Below are positions 1-6,569 of a stretch of 16,358 nucleotides of DNA, one piece after another. Source of the stretch: an uncultured Lachnospiraceae bacterium (lineage in GTDB: Bacteria; Bacillota; Clostridia; Lachnospirales; Lachnospiraceae); contig CAJUAA010000054.1 of the NCBI GenBank assembly GCA_910584205.1, forward strand, positions 1-16,358. The letters are read 5' to 3'. Made by a program: the position numbers and the translations under genes. The notes beneath the pieces were generated by a model, which saw only the letters and a program-made list of their open reading frames with translations, did no database searches and was not told the origin of the DNA. Position 1 is the stretch's first letter. The number at the start of each line of letters is the position of its first letter.

Positions 1-26
1 TGCTGCAGAAGAAATGAGGTGACACC

Positions 27-677
27 TTGACACGGATAAAAAGAATCCCGTGCGGAATGGTAAACTGCTATCTGCTCACGGGAAAGGACGGCGCTGTGCT
101 TGTGGACACGGGAGAGACAGGGTATGAAGAAAAGATACTGGAGGCATGCGCGGGCAAAAACGTCCGCCTGATCATGCTGACGCACGGGCATATCGACCAC
201 ATCCAGAACGCGGCATACCTGGCGCGGGAACTTAAGGCGCCCATCGGGATGAATGAGAAGGATCTGGCGCTGAAGCAGAACCAGTTCGCACAGCCTCTTT
301 CTGGTACCGGAATCTTTGGAAAGATACTGGAATCGGCGTCCAAAAAGAAAATGAAGAAGAACCGGATCGAGGATTTTACACCGGAGATCTTTCTGAAAGA
401 AGGCGATACGCTGGAATCGTATGGGATAGAAGCGTCCGTGCTGGAGCTGCCGGGGCATACGGAGGGGTCCATCGGCCTTGAAGTGGACGGACAGGCCGTG
501 ATTGTCGGGGATGCCCTGATGCATATGCTGCGGCCGGGGATGGCCTGCATCTTCGGAGACCGGGTAAAGCTGCGGGAGAGTGCAGGAAGGATTTCGGCTC
601 TTGGCAGCAGGACGATTTATTACGGACACGGAAGTCCGACAAAGAACCGCAGCCGGAAACAGGGCAATTTCTGTTAA
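27..677 (+). CDS. MBL-fold metallo-hydrolase
   Basis: Predicted cytoplasmic zinc-dependent hydrolase of the metallo-beta-lactamase superfamily, 216 residues. The zinc-ligand set is visible: THGHIDH gives H53, H55, D57 and H58, PGHTEGS gives H144, GDALMH gives D162, and YYGHGSPT gives H201. The N-terminal NCYLL and VLVDTG strands are typical of glyoxalase-II-like and stand-alone MBL hydrolases. The start is a TTG preceded by GAGGTG at 16-21 with 5-nt spacing; no upstream in-frame ATG fits. No signal peptide is seen. The substrate cannot be told from sequence; glyoxalase II, lactonase or another thioesterase-type activity are all possible. A 96-nt gap separates it from the AraC-type gene, so co-transcription is possible but not shown. 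Confidence 0.85.
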   Translation: MTRIKRIPCGMVNCYLLTGKDGAVLVDTGETGYEEKILEACAGKNVRLIMLTHGHIDHIQNAAYLARELKAPIGMNEKDLALKQNQFAQPLSGTGIFGKILESASKKKMKKNRIEDFTPEIFLKEGDTLESYGIEASVLELPGHTEGSIGLEVDGQAVIVGDALMHMLRPGMACIFGDRVKLRESAGRISALGSRTIYYGHGSPTKNRSRKQGNFC

Positions 678-773
678 GACAGGCGGCCCCGGGAAGTGGT
701 ATCCTATGTACAGACAGCAAAAGCCCGAAAAAGGGCATAGGCCGTACTTTCAATCAAAAAGGAGCGACTTTTT

Positions 774-1190
774 ATGGTCAACAGATCAGTGACCGGCAAA
801 ATTCTATCTTATATTGATGCCCACCCGGATCAGGACCTGACGTTGGAAAGACTGGCGGAGGAACTGCACTATTCTAAATTTTATATGGCCCGGACATTCA
901 AAGCGGATACCGGTATGACGCTTTGCAAATACATCCAGGGCAGGCGGCTGGAGACTGCGGCCAGAGAACTGGCAGAGACGAAGCGTCCGGTGGTTGAGAT
1001 CGCACTGGAGGCAGGCTATGGTTCCCAGCAGGCATTTGCCAGGGCCTTTCGCCGGGAATACGGATGTACGCCCCGGACGTACCGAAAAGCAGGAGTCTCT
1101 TCTGTAAAATACGGCAGGCTCTCGCTGCGTATGGGCGGGCGGAGATCTGCGGCATTTACCATGTATGAAAGAAGCAGGATGGCCGCATGA
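774..1190 (+). CDS. AraC-family regulator, DNA-binding domain only
   Basis: Predicted DNA-binding transcription factor of 138 residues made almost entirely of the AraC/XylS C-terminal double helix-turn-helix. The first HTH is around residues 20-47 (LTLERLAEELHYSKFYMARTF). The second is around residues 68-95, with the family signature IALEAGYGSQQAFARAFRRE, then GCTPRTYRK. There is no N-terminal sensor domain, so ligand sensing is not evident; it resembles short SoxS/MarA-like members. The start ATG has GGAG at 761-764 with 9-nt spacing. Its stop overlaps the next start (ATGA, 1187-1190), so it is translationally coupled to the ClpP-family gene. The residues after about 105 are poorly conserved. 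Targets are unknown. Confidence 0.88.
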   Translation: MVNRSVTGKILSYIDAHPDQDLTLERLAEELHYSKFYMARTFKADTGMTLCKYIQGRRLETAARELAETKRPVVEIALEAGYGSQQAFARAFRREYGCTPRTYRKAGVSSVKYGRLSLRMGGRRSAAFTMYERSRMAA

Positions 1191-1783
1191 GTCATATTCC
1201 TTATGTAATCCGCCGAACCGGGCGGGGAGAACAGAGCTTTGACCTTTATTCCAGGCTTCTTTCGGACCGGATCATATTTCTGGGCGAAGAAGTCAGCGAT
1301 GCTTCCGCAGGCGTGATCATCGCTCAAATGCTGTTTCTGGAAGCGGAAGATCCGGAAAAAGACATTCAGCTTTATATCAACAGTCCTGGAGGCTCCGTGT
1401 CTGCGGGATTTGCGGTCTATGATACTATGCGTTATATAAAATGCGACGTATCCACCATCTGCATCGGACTGGCGGCCAGTTTCGGCGCCTTTCTCCTGGC
1501 CGGAGGTACAAAAGGCAAGCGGACGGCCCTTCCCAACGCGGAGATCATGATCCACCAGCCGGCCATTCACGGGGACGGCATCCGGGGACAGGCGTCGGAT
1601 ATCCGGATCCTGTCGGACCACATCCTGAAGAGTCGGGAACGGCTGAACCGGATCCTGGCGGAAAATACGGGCCGGACGGAGGCGGAGATCATGGCCGCCA
1701 CAGAACGGGATCACTATATGAGCGCAGAAGAGGCGATGGAATTCGGACTGATTGATTTTGTGCTGAAAATGGACAGCCGATAG
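1187..1783 (+). CDS. clpP: ClpP-family serine protease subunit (probable second copy)
   Basis: Proteolytic subunit of a Clp-type protease, 198 residues, the normal length for mature ClpP. The catalytic triad is complete: S98 in GLAASFGAF, H123 in MIHQP and D175 in TERDHYM. The glycine-rich INSPGGSVSAG motif (64-74) is also present. It would assemble as heptameric rings in the cytoplasm and take substrate from a Clp ATPase. No clpX or tig gene is adjacent. It overlaps an AraC regulator by 4 nt instead, and its handle loop (PAIHGDGIRGQ) is longer than that of E. coli ClpP (PLGGYQGQ). Both points suggest an accessory ClpP paralog rather than the housekeeping copy (inference). A strong terminator lies 148 nt downstream. 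Confidence 0.9.
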   Translation: MSHIPYVIRRTGRGEQSFDLYSRLLSDRIIFLGEEVSDASAGVIIAQMLFLEAEDPEKDIQLYINSPGGSVSAGFAVYDTMRYIKCDVSTICIGLAASFGAFLLAGGTKGKRTALPNAEIMIHQPAIHGDGIRGQASDIRILSDHILKSRERLNRILAENTGRTEAEIMAATERDHYMSAEEAMEFGLIDFVLKMDSR

Positions 1784-1931
1784 AGAGCATATTTCAGATG
1801 ATATTTACAGGCGGTGTGATCAGCGATGCGGCCGGGACGGTTTTTCGAAAATCTTCGGGTATCCGCCGGTATGGAAGCGGAGTCAAAGTCCGATGTGATG
1901 TGAGACGGGCTGCGCAAAGAGATGGGCAGGA

Positions 1932-1972
1932 GCTGCTGCATGGAAAAGTTCTTCCATGCAGCAGCGTTTTTT
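1932..1972 (+). terminator. Rho-independent terminator after clpP
   Basis: A perfect 14-bp stem (1932-1945 with 1952-1965, arm GCTGCTGCATGGAA), a 6-nt loop, then G and six T. It reads on the + strand and would end the araC-clpP transcript. The 148 nt between clpP and the stem contain no gene I can support. Confidence 0.88.
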
Positions 1973-2014
1973 GTCATCAGGGAATGGGGATTTGTTGGGA
2001 TTTCTGTCCCGTTT

Positions 2015-2998
2015 TCATTCCGCCATCCGCACCATGCAGGCGTTTCTGCGGCAGGCGATGCCGTATTTGAAGATCGTATCCATGTCGTCCTCCATCAGGC
2101 GTTCCGCATAATTTTTTTCCTCGATCTGTTCCAGCGCTTTCTGGCAGGCCGCTTCCATGTTGCGGCTCTCAGAGTATTTGAGTTCAATGACAATGCCGGT
2201 GTTTTCGTCCGGAATTTCGATCAGGATGTCGCTGTAGCCGGCGCCGGACTCGGCATTGGAAGAGAGGACCCAGCTGCGCTGGCTGCTTAAAAGTCCCAGT
2301 AAAATGCCGTGGTAAAAGTTTTCTTTTCGTTCTTTGCGCACGGCGGTGCCGCGGATGCTGATGGTTTTCTTCAAATAGGAAGCGAACTGGTGTTCGATGA
2401 ATGCAGGATCTCCCTGTCGGAAAGCTTCGCAGAAGGCATCCAGTGCGGGCGCGTCTTCTCTTGCTTCCTTCTGAAACCAGTCCAGGATCTGTTCGGTAAA
2501 GATCATGCGGATCTCCCGGTTGGGGATGATCAGCTCGTAGGTGTTCAGACCGACTTCTGCCTGTCTGGTCAGGTAGCCGGTGGTGAAAAGGACGCTCCAC
2601 AGGTTGTCAAGGCTGTCATACAGCTCCCGGTAAGTCAGTTCTTCATTGATTTTTTTCGTGACAGGGCTTCCGTTTACCAGACGGTCCAGTTCCATCCGGG
2701 TCTGAGGCGTCGCTTTCTGAAGCAGCGTACGGAGGATGATATTGCCGCTGGAATTGATCCAGTAGGCTCTGGGGCGGGCGTCCGGGTTGTCCCTGAGTTC
2801 ATCCACATAATTAATCACGTCCCAGGGGCAGTAGACGTCGGATGTTCCGAAACGATAGCCGTTATACCATTCTTTGATGGTCCGGTAATGGTCTTCCAGT
2901 TCATAGTAGTCCAGCATATCTTTTACCTCTGCATCTGAGAAACCGAAATGCTCATCGAACGGAATATTGGTGATGGACCGGATTTTGAAGTTATTGAG
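2015..2998 (-). pseudogene. 5'-truncated AAA-ATPase-like / PD-(D/E)XK nuclease family gene
   Basis: C-terminal remnant of the AAA-ATPase-like plus PDDEXK_9-type family (DUF1703-type). Homology to the intact paralog at 14345-16009 begins at LNNF (codons 2987-2998). It then runs through FGFSDAEV, WYNGYRFG, VYCPWDV, LWSVLFTTGYLT and IPNREIRMIF to the nuclease motif (D in GYSDIL, then IELK) and the normal C-terminus. About the first 235 residues, including Walker A and Walker B, are missing. The reading frame stays open upstream of 2998, but that part lies antisense to a convincing small gene and has no family similarity, so I do not count it. No promoter or ribosome site was found for the fragment. 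It is most likely a decaying gene cut by a deletion. Confidence 0.8.
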
Positions 2999-3104
2999 CG
3001 GCAAGCAGCGCAAACAAAAGTGTAACGGTACTGACTGCCGGATACATAGATAATGCGTTATCGTGATATTCCCAAAGATATAAAGACAAAGCAGCATTTT
3101 ATTG

Positions 3105-3133
3105 TTGTAATGCCTGCTGGAATCAGCTATACT
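3105..3133 (+). promoter_or_regulatory. Sigma-A-type promoter for the small gene and tatD
   Basis: TTGTAA at 3105-3110, a 17-nt spacer, and TATACT at 3128-3133. Predicted transcript start is near 3140, about 30 nt before the AAGGAGG ribosome site at 3171-3177. Confidence 0.6.
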
Positions 3134-3185
3134 AAGGGCAGACAGAATGGAAGAGATGGCTTGTTTCAAGAAGGAGGATTGGAAT

Positions 3186-3392
3186 ATGGTCGGAGCTTTT
3201 CTGGGAAAGGCTTCGGACAGCGAAAACATATTCCGTGAACTTGCGATTTCAGAAAATTATGCGGATGGAGCGGTTTATATCCCGAATAAGGAATTAATGG
3301 ATAAATTTCGGGAGCTGCTTATGAATAAAGAGTCTATGGGGTATGTAAAAATACGGCAGAAAGGAACCTTACATGTGGAAAAAATATTATGA
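3186..3392 (+). CDS. Small uncharacterised protein, 68 aa
   Basis: I do not recognise this protein. The start at 3186 has a very strong Shine-Dalgarno (AAGGAGG, 3171-3177, 8-nt spacing) and a promoter just upstream. An in-frame ATG at 3147 lacks such a site, so the shorter form is preferred. The product is soluble-looking, mixed charge, with no membrane segment, signal or cysteine cluster. Its last 20 nt overlap the tatD start, which suggests translational coupling. The stretch VYIPNKELMDKF loosely recalls the IPNxEIxxxF segment of the AAA-ATPase-like family whose truncated copy lies next door. That is too short to claim homology. Confidence is for it being translated, not for function. Confidence 0.55.
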   Translation: MVGAFLGKASDSENIFRELAISENYADGAVYIPNKELMDKFRELLMNKESMGYVKIRQKGTLHVEKIL

Positions 3393-4155
3393 TATTGGCT
3401 TGAATCTCTTCTGCCGGCAGTTTCCGGAGCCGGAGAAGGTGATTGAAGAGGCGAAGGAGCACGGGGTGTGCTGCATCCTGACCGGAACAGACCCGAAGGA
3501 AAACCGGAAGATTGACGAGTTTGTAAGGACCCGGGAAGCTTACGGCACGGCGGGAATCCATCCCCATAATGCGGACCGGGCAGGGAAGGAAGACTTTCAG
3601 ATGATCGAGCGGATCCTGTTGGAGAATGAAAGGATCGTTGCGGTGGGGGAGTGCGGCCTCGACTATGACCGGATGTTTTCCGCGAAGGAAAATCAGATCC
3701 GGTGCCTGGAGAAGCATATCGTTCTGGCGGAAAAGCTGGAGAAACCGTTGTTTTTGCATGAGCGGAGCGCTTCAGAGGACTTTGTCAGACGGTTCCGGAA
3801 GCATCCGGATATCTGCAGAAAATCCGTAGTACACTGTTTTACGGGCAACAAGGAGACGCTGAAGCAGTATCTTTCCATGGGATTTTCCATCGGAATCACC
3901 GGCTGGATCTGCGACGACCGGAGGGCCGGGGAACTCAGGGAAGCGGTATGTCAGATCCCGCTGGACCGGATTCTGGTGGAGACGGATGCCCCCTATCTGA
4001 CGCCCAGGAATGTGCCGGGCCTTCCCAGGACGAATGTTCCTCAGAATATCGTATATGTAGTCCGGGAGCTGGCAAAGTATATGAAGGTCTCCGAGGAAGC
4101 GTTGATGGAGCATGCAAGGGAGAATACGGAGAGAATATTTCAGATTGAGGAATGA
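3373..4155 (+). CDS. tatD: TatD-family metal-dependent DNase
   Basis: Predicted cytoplasmic 3'-5' exonuclease/hydrolase of the TatD family (TIM-barrel, two divalent metals), 260 residues, the same length as E. coli TatD. Visible motifs: YDIGLNL at the N-terminus (TatD itself, like this protein, has DIGxNL in place of the DxHxH of YcfH/YjjV-type members), GIHPH, GECGLDYDR with the metal-ligand Glu, FLHER, VHCFTGN, GITGWICDDRR, and VETDAPYLTPR with the catalytic Asp. The family is linked to DNA repair and DNA degradation. The ATG at 3373 has AAGGA 8 nt upstream and overlaps the end of the preceding small gene. A bidirectional terminator follows within 10 nt. Confidence 0.9.
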   Translation: MWKKYYDIGLNLFCRQFPEPEKVIEEAKEHGVCCILTGTDPKENRKIDEFVRTREAYGTAGIHPHNADRAGKEDFQMIERILLENERIVAVGECGLDYDRMFSAKENQIRCLEKHIVLAEKLEKPLFLHERSASEDFVRRFRKHPDICRKSVVHCFTGNKETLKQYLSMGFSIGITGWICDDRRAGELREAVCQIPLDRILVETDAPYLTPRNVPGLPRTNVPQNIVYVVRELAKYMKVSEEALMEHARENTERIFQIEE

Positions 4156-4162
4156 TATTCAA

Positions 4163-4206
4163 AAAGAGGGGCTGCCGCAAAAATATCTTTGCGGCAGTCC
4201 CTCTTT
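4163..4206. terminator. Bidirectional terminator between convergent genes
   Basis: A 19-bp stem (4163-4181 with 4188-4206, one G-T pair) with a 6-nt loop. Read on + it ends in a TCTTT tract; read on - it ends in TCTTTTTG. It sits between tatD (+) and the CoA-disulfide reductase gene (-) and can serve both. Confidence 0.85.
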
Positions 4207-4226
4207 CTGCCTCCCTGTCCGTATCT

Positions 4227-5921
4227 TCAGGCCTGATCCATCCCGCAGGCCGTTGCGGATTCGATCATGGCCCGGTCGTTTTCCACGGCGTCATAGAACC
4301 GGTAGCCGCCGGAGAAATTCCAGGCGTCGTATCCGTTTCCGGCCAGGATCCGAAGAGCGATGTAGCTTCGCAGTCCGCTCTGGCACATGACGTAGACCGG
4401 CTGATCTGCTTTCAGTTCATGGAGCCGTTCCCTCAGTTCGTCCACCGGGATGTTGACGAAGCCGTCCACATGTCCGTGTTCATACTCTTTTTTCGTGCGC
4501 GCGTCCAGAAGCGTAACATCTTTTCTTTCAGAAAGCGCCTTCAGATCTTCCAGATGGAACTGCTTCAGCAGGCCGTCCGCTATGTTTTCGATCATAAATC
4601 CAGCCATATTGACCGGGTCCTTGGCCGAAGAGTAGGGCGGGGCGTAGGCAAGATCCAGCTCTTTCAGGTCCGGAGCCTTCATGCCGGCGTGAATCGCCGT
4701 GGCGAGTACGTCGATCCGTTTGTCGACGCCGTCATAGCCGACGATCTGAGCACCCAGCAGACGGAAGGTCTCTTTCTCAAACACCACCTTCATCGTCATA
4801 AGCTTTCCGCCCGGATAGTAGCCGGCATGATTCATGGGAGAGAGGATCACTTTGTCCACATTCAGCCCGGCTTTTTTTGCATTGGTCTCGTTGATGCCGG
4901 TGACGGCGGCGGTCATGTCAAATACTTTGATGACGGAGCTTCCCTGAGAACCGGGGTAACGGCTGTCTCTGCCGCACAGATTGTCCGCCGCGATCCGGCC
5001 CTGGCGGTTGGCGGGACCGGCGAGAGAGATCAGTGCGTCCTGCCCGGTGACGAAGTGCCGGACCTGTACGGCGTCTCCCACGGCGTAGATGTCGGGTGCG
5101 GACGTCTCCATCCGGTCATTGACCAGGATGCTGCCCTTGATGCCCAGTTTCAGTCCGGCTTCTCTGGCAAGTCCGGTATCCGGCGTGACGCCGATGGCAA
5201 GTACGACCAGATCAGCTTGAAGCGGTTCTTCTCCTTTGAGCAGAATGCGAACACCAGTTCCATCCTGTTCAAAGCCTTCCACCGTATGGCCCAGTGCCAG
5301 TTTTACGCCGTGCCTGCGCATCTCGTTGTGGATGAAAGCGGCCATGTCCGGGTCAAAGGGGTTCATCAGCTGTTTCGGGCGCTGCACGATGGTGACCTCC
5401 ATGCCCAGTTCCCGCAGGTTCTCGGCCAGTTCCAGTCCGATGAAGCCGCCGCCTGCCAGCACTGCGGATTTGGGGTGATTCTCATCGATGTATTCTTTGA
5501 TGTGCAGGGTATCTTCCACGGTCCGGAGGGTAAAGAGACTGTCAATGTCCGTGCCGGGGATCGAAGGCTGCGTCGGTTTTGCTCCGGGAGACAGGAGCAG
5601 CTTGTCGTACTTTTCTTCAAATTCTTCGCCGGTTTCCAGACTTTTTACCGAAACCGTATGCTGCTTTGGGTGAATGGCGGTGACTTCGTGGCGTACCTTC
5701 ATGGTTACCTGAAATCTGGAGAAAAAGTTCTCCGGTGTCTGGAGCGTCAGATTTCTCCGGTCGGTGATGACGTTGCCGATGTAGTAAGGCAGTCCGCAGT
5801 TTGCATAGGAGACAAATCCGGACCGCTCAAAGACGACGATTTCTGCCTGTTCGTCCAGCCGGCGGATTCTTGCGGCGGCGGTTGCTCCGCCGGCCACGCC
5901 GCCTACGATTACGATCTTCAT
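4227..5921 (-). CDS. CoA-disulfide reductase with C-terminal rhodanese domain
   Basis: FAD/NAD(P)H-dependent pyridine-nucleotide disulfide oxidoreductase of the CoADR-RHD class, 564 residues. It is predicted to reduce CoA disulfide, CoA persulfide or polysulfide in the cytoplasm. Visible: N-terminal FAD-binding IVIVGGVAGG (residues 3-12); redox Cys42 in SYANCGLPYY, the single-cysteine site of the family; NAD(P)-binding LAGGGFIGLELAEN; second FAD motif IYAVGDA; and a dimerisation domain with AYAPPYSSAKDPVN. A rhodanese domain then occupies about 465-564, with catalytic C513 in VMCQSGLRS. I chose the ATG at 5921 (MKIVIVGG) because AAAGGTGG lies at 5931-5938 on this strand. It starts 1 nt after the upstream rhodanese gene, so the two form an operon. 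Confidence 0.92.
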   Translation of the reverse strand: MKIVIVGGVAGGATAAARIRRLDEQAEIVVFERSGFVSYANCGLPYYIGNVITDRRNLTLQTPENFFSRFQVTMKVRHEVTAIHPKQHTVSVKSLETGEEFEEKYDKLLLSPGAKPTQPSIPGTDIDSLFTLRTVEDTLHIKEYIDENHPKSAVLAGGGFIGLELAENLRELGMEVTIVQRPKQLMNPFDPDMAAFIHNEMRRHGVKLALGHTVEGFEQDGTGVRILLKGEEPLQADLVVLAIGVTPDTGLAREAGLKLGIKGSILVNDRMETSAPDIYAVGDAVQVRHFVTGQDALISLAGPANRQGRIAADNLCGRDSRYPGSQGSSVIKVFDMTAAVTGINETNAKKAGLNVDKVILSPMNHAGYYPGGKLMTMKVVFEKETFRLLGAQIVGYDGVDKRIDVLATAIHAGMKAPDLKELDLAYAPPYSSAKDPVNMAGFMIENIADGLLKQFHLEDLKALSERKDVTLLDARTKKEYEHGHVDGFVNIPVDELRERLHELKADQPVYVMCQSGLRSYIALRILAGNGYDAWNFSGGYRFYDAVENDRAMIESATACGMDQA

Positions 5922-5922
5922 A

Positions 5923-6243
5923 TTATTTTTCCACCTTTCCTGTGTAGGAGGCAATGCCTCCAAGATTCTTTACATTTGTATATCCCATGCTTTTCAGTAT
6001 GTCTGCAGCCTGACGGCTCCTGCTGCCGGAATAGCAGTATACGAAAAGCGGAGTGTCCTTCTGAAATGTGACGGCGCCTGGCTGAGCAAGCGACGCGAGC
6101 GGGATGTTTTTGCTGCCGGGAATATGCCCCTCTTTGTACTCCTGGGGCGTGCGCACGTCCAGAAGAACGGCGCCGGATGTCTGCTGACAGTCCTGAATGC
6201 CCTGGTTGATGTCGGGCCCTTTTATAAAATTGAAAAATCCCAT
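5923..6243 (-). CDS. Single-domain rhodanese-like sulfurtransferase
   Basis: Small sulfur carrier/transferase of 106 residues. The rhodanese signatures are present: LLDVRTPQEYKEGHIPGSKNIP (residues 27-48) and the active-site loop YCYSGSRS with catalytic Cys70. It presumably hands sulfane sulfur to or from the CoADR-rhodanese fusion encoded 1 nt downstream; the pairing suggests a persulfide/polysulfide handling pathway (inference). The start ATG at 6243 has AGGAAGG (6253-6259 on this strand) with 9-nt spacing. It is the first gene of the operon, about 30 nt from the predicted transcript start. Confidence 0.9.
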   Translation of the reverse strand: MGFFNFIKGPDINQGIQDCQQTSGAVLLDVRTPQEYKEGHIPGSKNIPLASLAQPGAVTFQKDTPLFVYCYSGSRSRQAADILKSMGYTNVKNLGGIASYTGKVEK

Positions 6244-6277
6244 ATGTGTGTACCTTCCTGTTCTCTTTTGTGATTTT

Positions 6278-6283
6278 AGTATA
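6278..6283 (-). promoter_or_regulatory. -10 element of the rhodanese/CoADR operon
   Basis: TATACT on the - strand, predicted transcript start near 6271. The -35 position 17 nt further upstream reads GACTCC, a poor match to TTGACA, as expected for an activator-dependent promoter. Confidence 0.5.
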
Positions 6284-6305
6284 ACCGAAAAACGGGGGCG
6301 GAGTC

Positions 6306-6320
6306 TGTGACGTAGTCACA
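6306..6320. promoter_or_regulatory. CRP/FNR-like palindromic operator
   Basis: Perfect inverted repeat TGTGA-CGTAG-TCACA. The half-sites are those of CRP-superfamily regulators, with a 5-nt instead of 6-nt centre. The centre (6313) lies about 42 nt upstream of the predicted start of the rhodanese operon, the class II activator position. The regulator is not encoded in the window. Confidence 0.6.
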
Positions 6321-6385
6321 TTTTAACAAAATCTTATTTTAACAGATCAAGATAGTGTAAAATTTTCTTCGGGTCAATCAGAGGC

Positions 6386-6414
6386 TGGACAAAGAGAAAA
6401 TGTTATGATAGACT
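6386..6414 (+). promoter_or_regulatory. Promoter of the CRISPR-like small RNA
   Basis: Two overlapping readings converge on one start region. TGGACA (6386-6391) with 17-nt spacing to TAGACT (6409-6414) gives a start near 6421. An extended -10, TG-T-TATGAT (6401-6409), gives a start near 6416. Both place the start just upstream of the degenerate repeat. Confidence 0.55.
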
Positions 6415-6433
6415 TTGAATACCTAAACAGGTG

Positions 6434-6466
6434 TTGGAGGCCGCATAGGAATGCGTGAGTAGAAAT
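6434..6466 (+). repeat. Degenerate CRISPR repeat (psi-R1)
   Basis: Aligned with the 33-nt array repeat, the last 14 nt match at 13 positions and the 11-nt handle TGAGTAGAAAT is perfect. The left part has diverged in sequence but keeps a hairpin: CGCAT (6442-6446), 4-nt loop AGGA, ATGCG (6451-6455). As in the array repeat, the stem ends directly at the handle, which is where Cas5c cuts in type I-C. Confidence 0.85.
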
Positions 6467-6483
6467 TATTTTGTTTAATGGTA
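6467..6483 (+). other. 17-nt guide segment of the small RNA
   Basis: The segment between the handle and the second hairpin. Its reverse complement matches 6570-6586 at 16 of 17 positions; guide positions 1-11 are perfect, 12 is mismatched, 13-17 are perfect. Pairing stops at both boundaries. It is half the length of the array spacers (33-34 nt). Confidence 0.8.
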
Positions 6484-6514
6484 GAAAAACGGCTGTTTTT
6501 CGAAGGAGTAAAAT
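6484..6514 (+). repeat. Second repeat-like hairpin (psi-R2)
   Basis: A perfect 7-bp stem GAAAAAC/GTTTTTC (6484-6490, 6495-6501) with a 4-nt loop, followed by GGAGTAAAAT, which resembles the handle TGAGTAGAAAT with one base missing. Structure is kept while sequence is lost, as expected for the trailing half-repeat of a mini-CRISPR. Confidence 0.6.
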
Positions 6515-6561
6515 AATTTGTTGTAAGATGGTTTATGACAAATTGTTTTACTCTTTTTTTT
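6506..6561 (+). terminator. Terminator of the crRNA-like RNA
   Basis: A 16-bp, mostly A-T stem with one G-T pair (6506-6521 with 6538-6553), a 16-nt loop, then eight T (6554-6561). It shares bases with the handle-like end of psi-R2. The stem is weak in G-C, but the T8 tract is strong. It separates the small RNA from the cas3 promoter. Confidence 0.65.
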
Positions 6562-6569
6562 GAAAAACA

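Larger units (their letters stand above)
6416..6561 (+). ncRNA. Stand-alone crRNA-like small RNA, candidate Cas-autoregulating RNA (CreR-like)
   Basis: A gene for an RNA of about 140 nt, not a protein. It holds, in order, a degenerate CRISPR repeat (hairpin 6442-6455 and 11-nt handle 6456-6466), a 17-nt guide (6467-6483), a second repeat-like hairpin (6484-6501) and an intrinsic terminator (6506-6561). The handle TGAGTAGAAAT is identical to that of the array 9.7 kb away, so Cas5c should be able to process it. The guide pairs with 6570-6586 upstream of the cas3 promoter at 16 of 17 positions. Established background: CreR RNAs and CreTA antitoxin RNAs in type I systems, and long-form tracrRNA in type II-A, repress promoters through short partial matches that do not license cleavage. 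The role here as a repressor of the cas operon is inference. Confidence 0.8.

Noticed and set aside
1798..2070. 90-codon open frame downstream of clpP
   Set aside because: No ribosome site, odd composition, and it runs across the strong terminator stem.
2999..3229. N-terminal extension of the truncated AAA-ATPase-like remnant on the - strand
   Set aside because: It has no family similarity, lacks Walker motifs, and lies antisense to a small gene with promoter and ribosome site.
4152..6071. 639-codon open frame on the + strand opposite the CoADR-rhodanese gene
   Set aside because: It is antisense to a gene with complete FAD, NAD(P) and rhodanese motifs, shows no family features, and runs through the terminator. 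It is a shadow of GC-rich codon use.
6528..6563. Tiny 11-codon reading frame (MVYDKLFYSFF) inside the small RNA terminator, as a CreT-like toxin
   Set aside because: The nearest ribosome-like site (AAGGAG, 6503-6508) is 19 nt away, the frame is made largely by the terminator's T tract, and the guide target lies after it beside the cas3 promoter rather than at a promoter for it.
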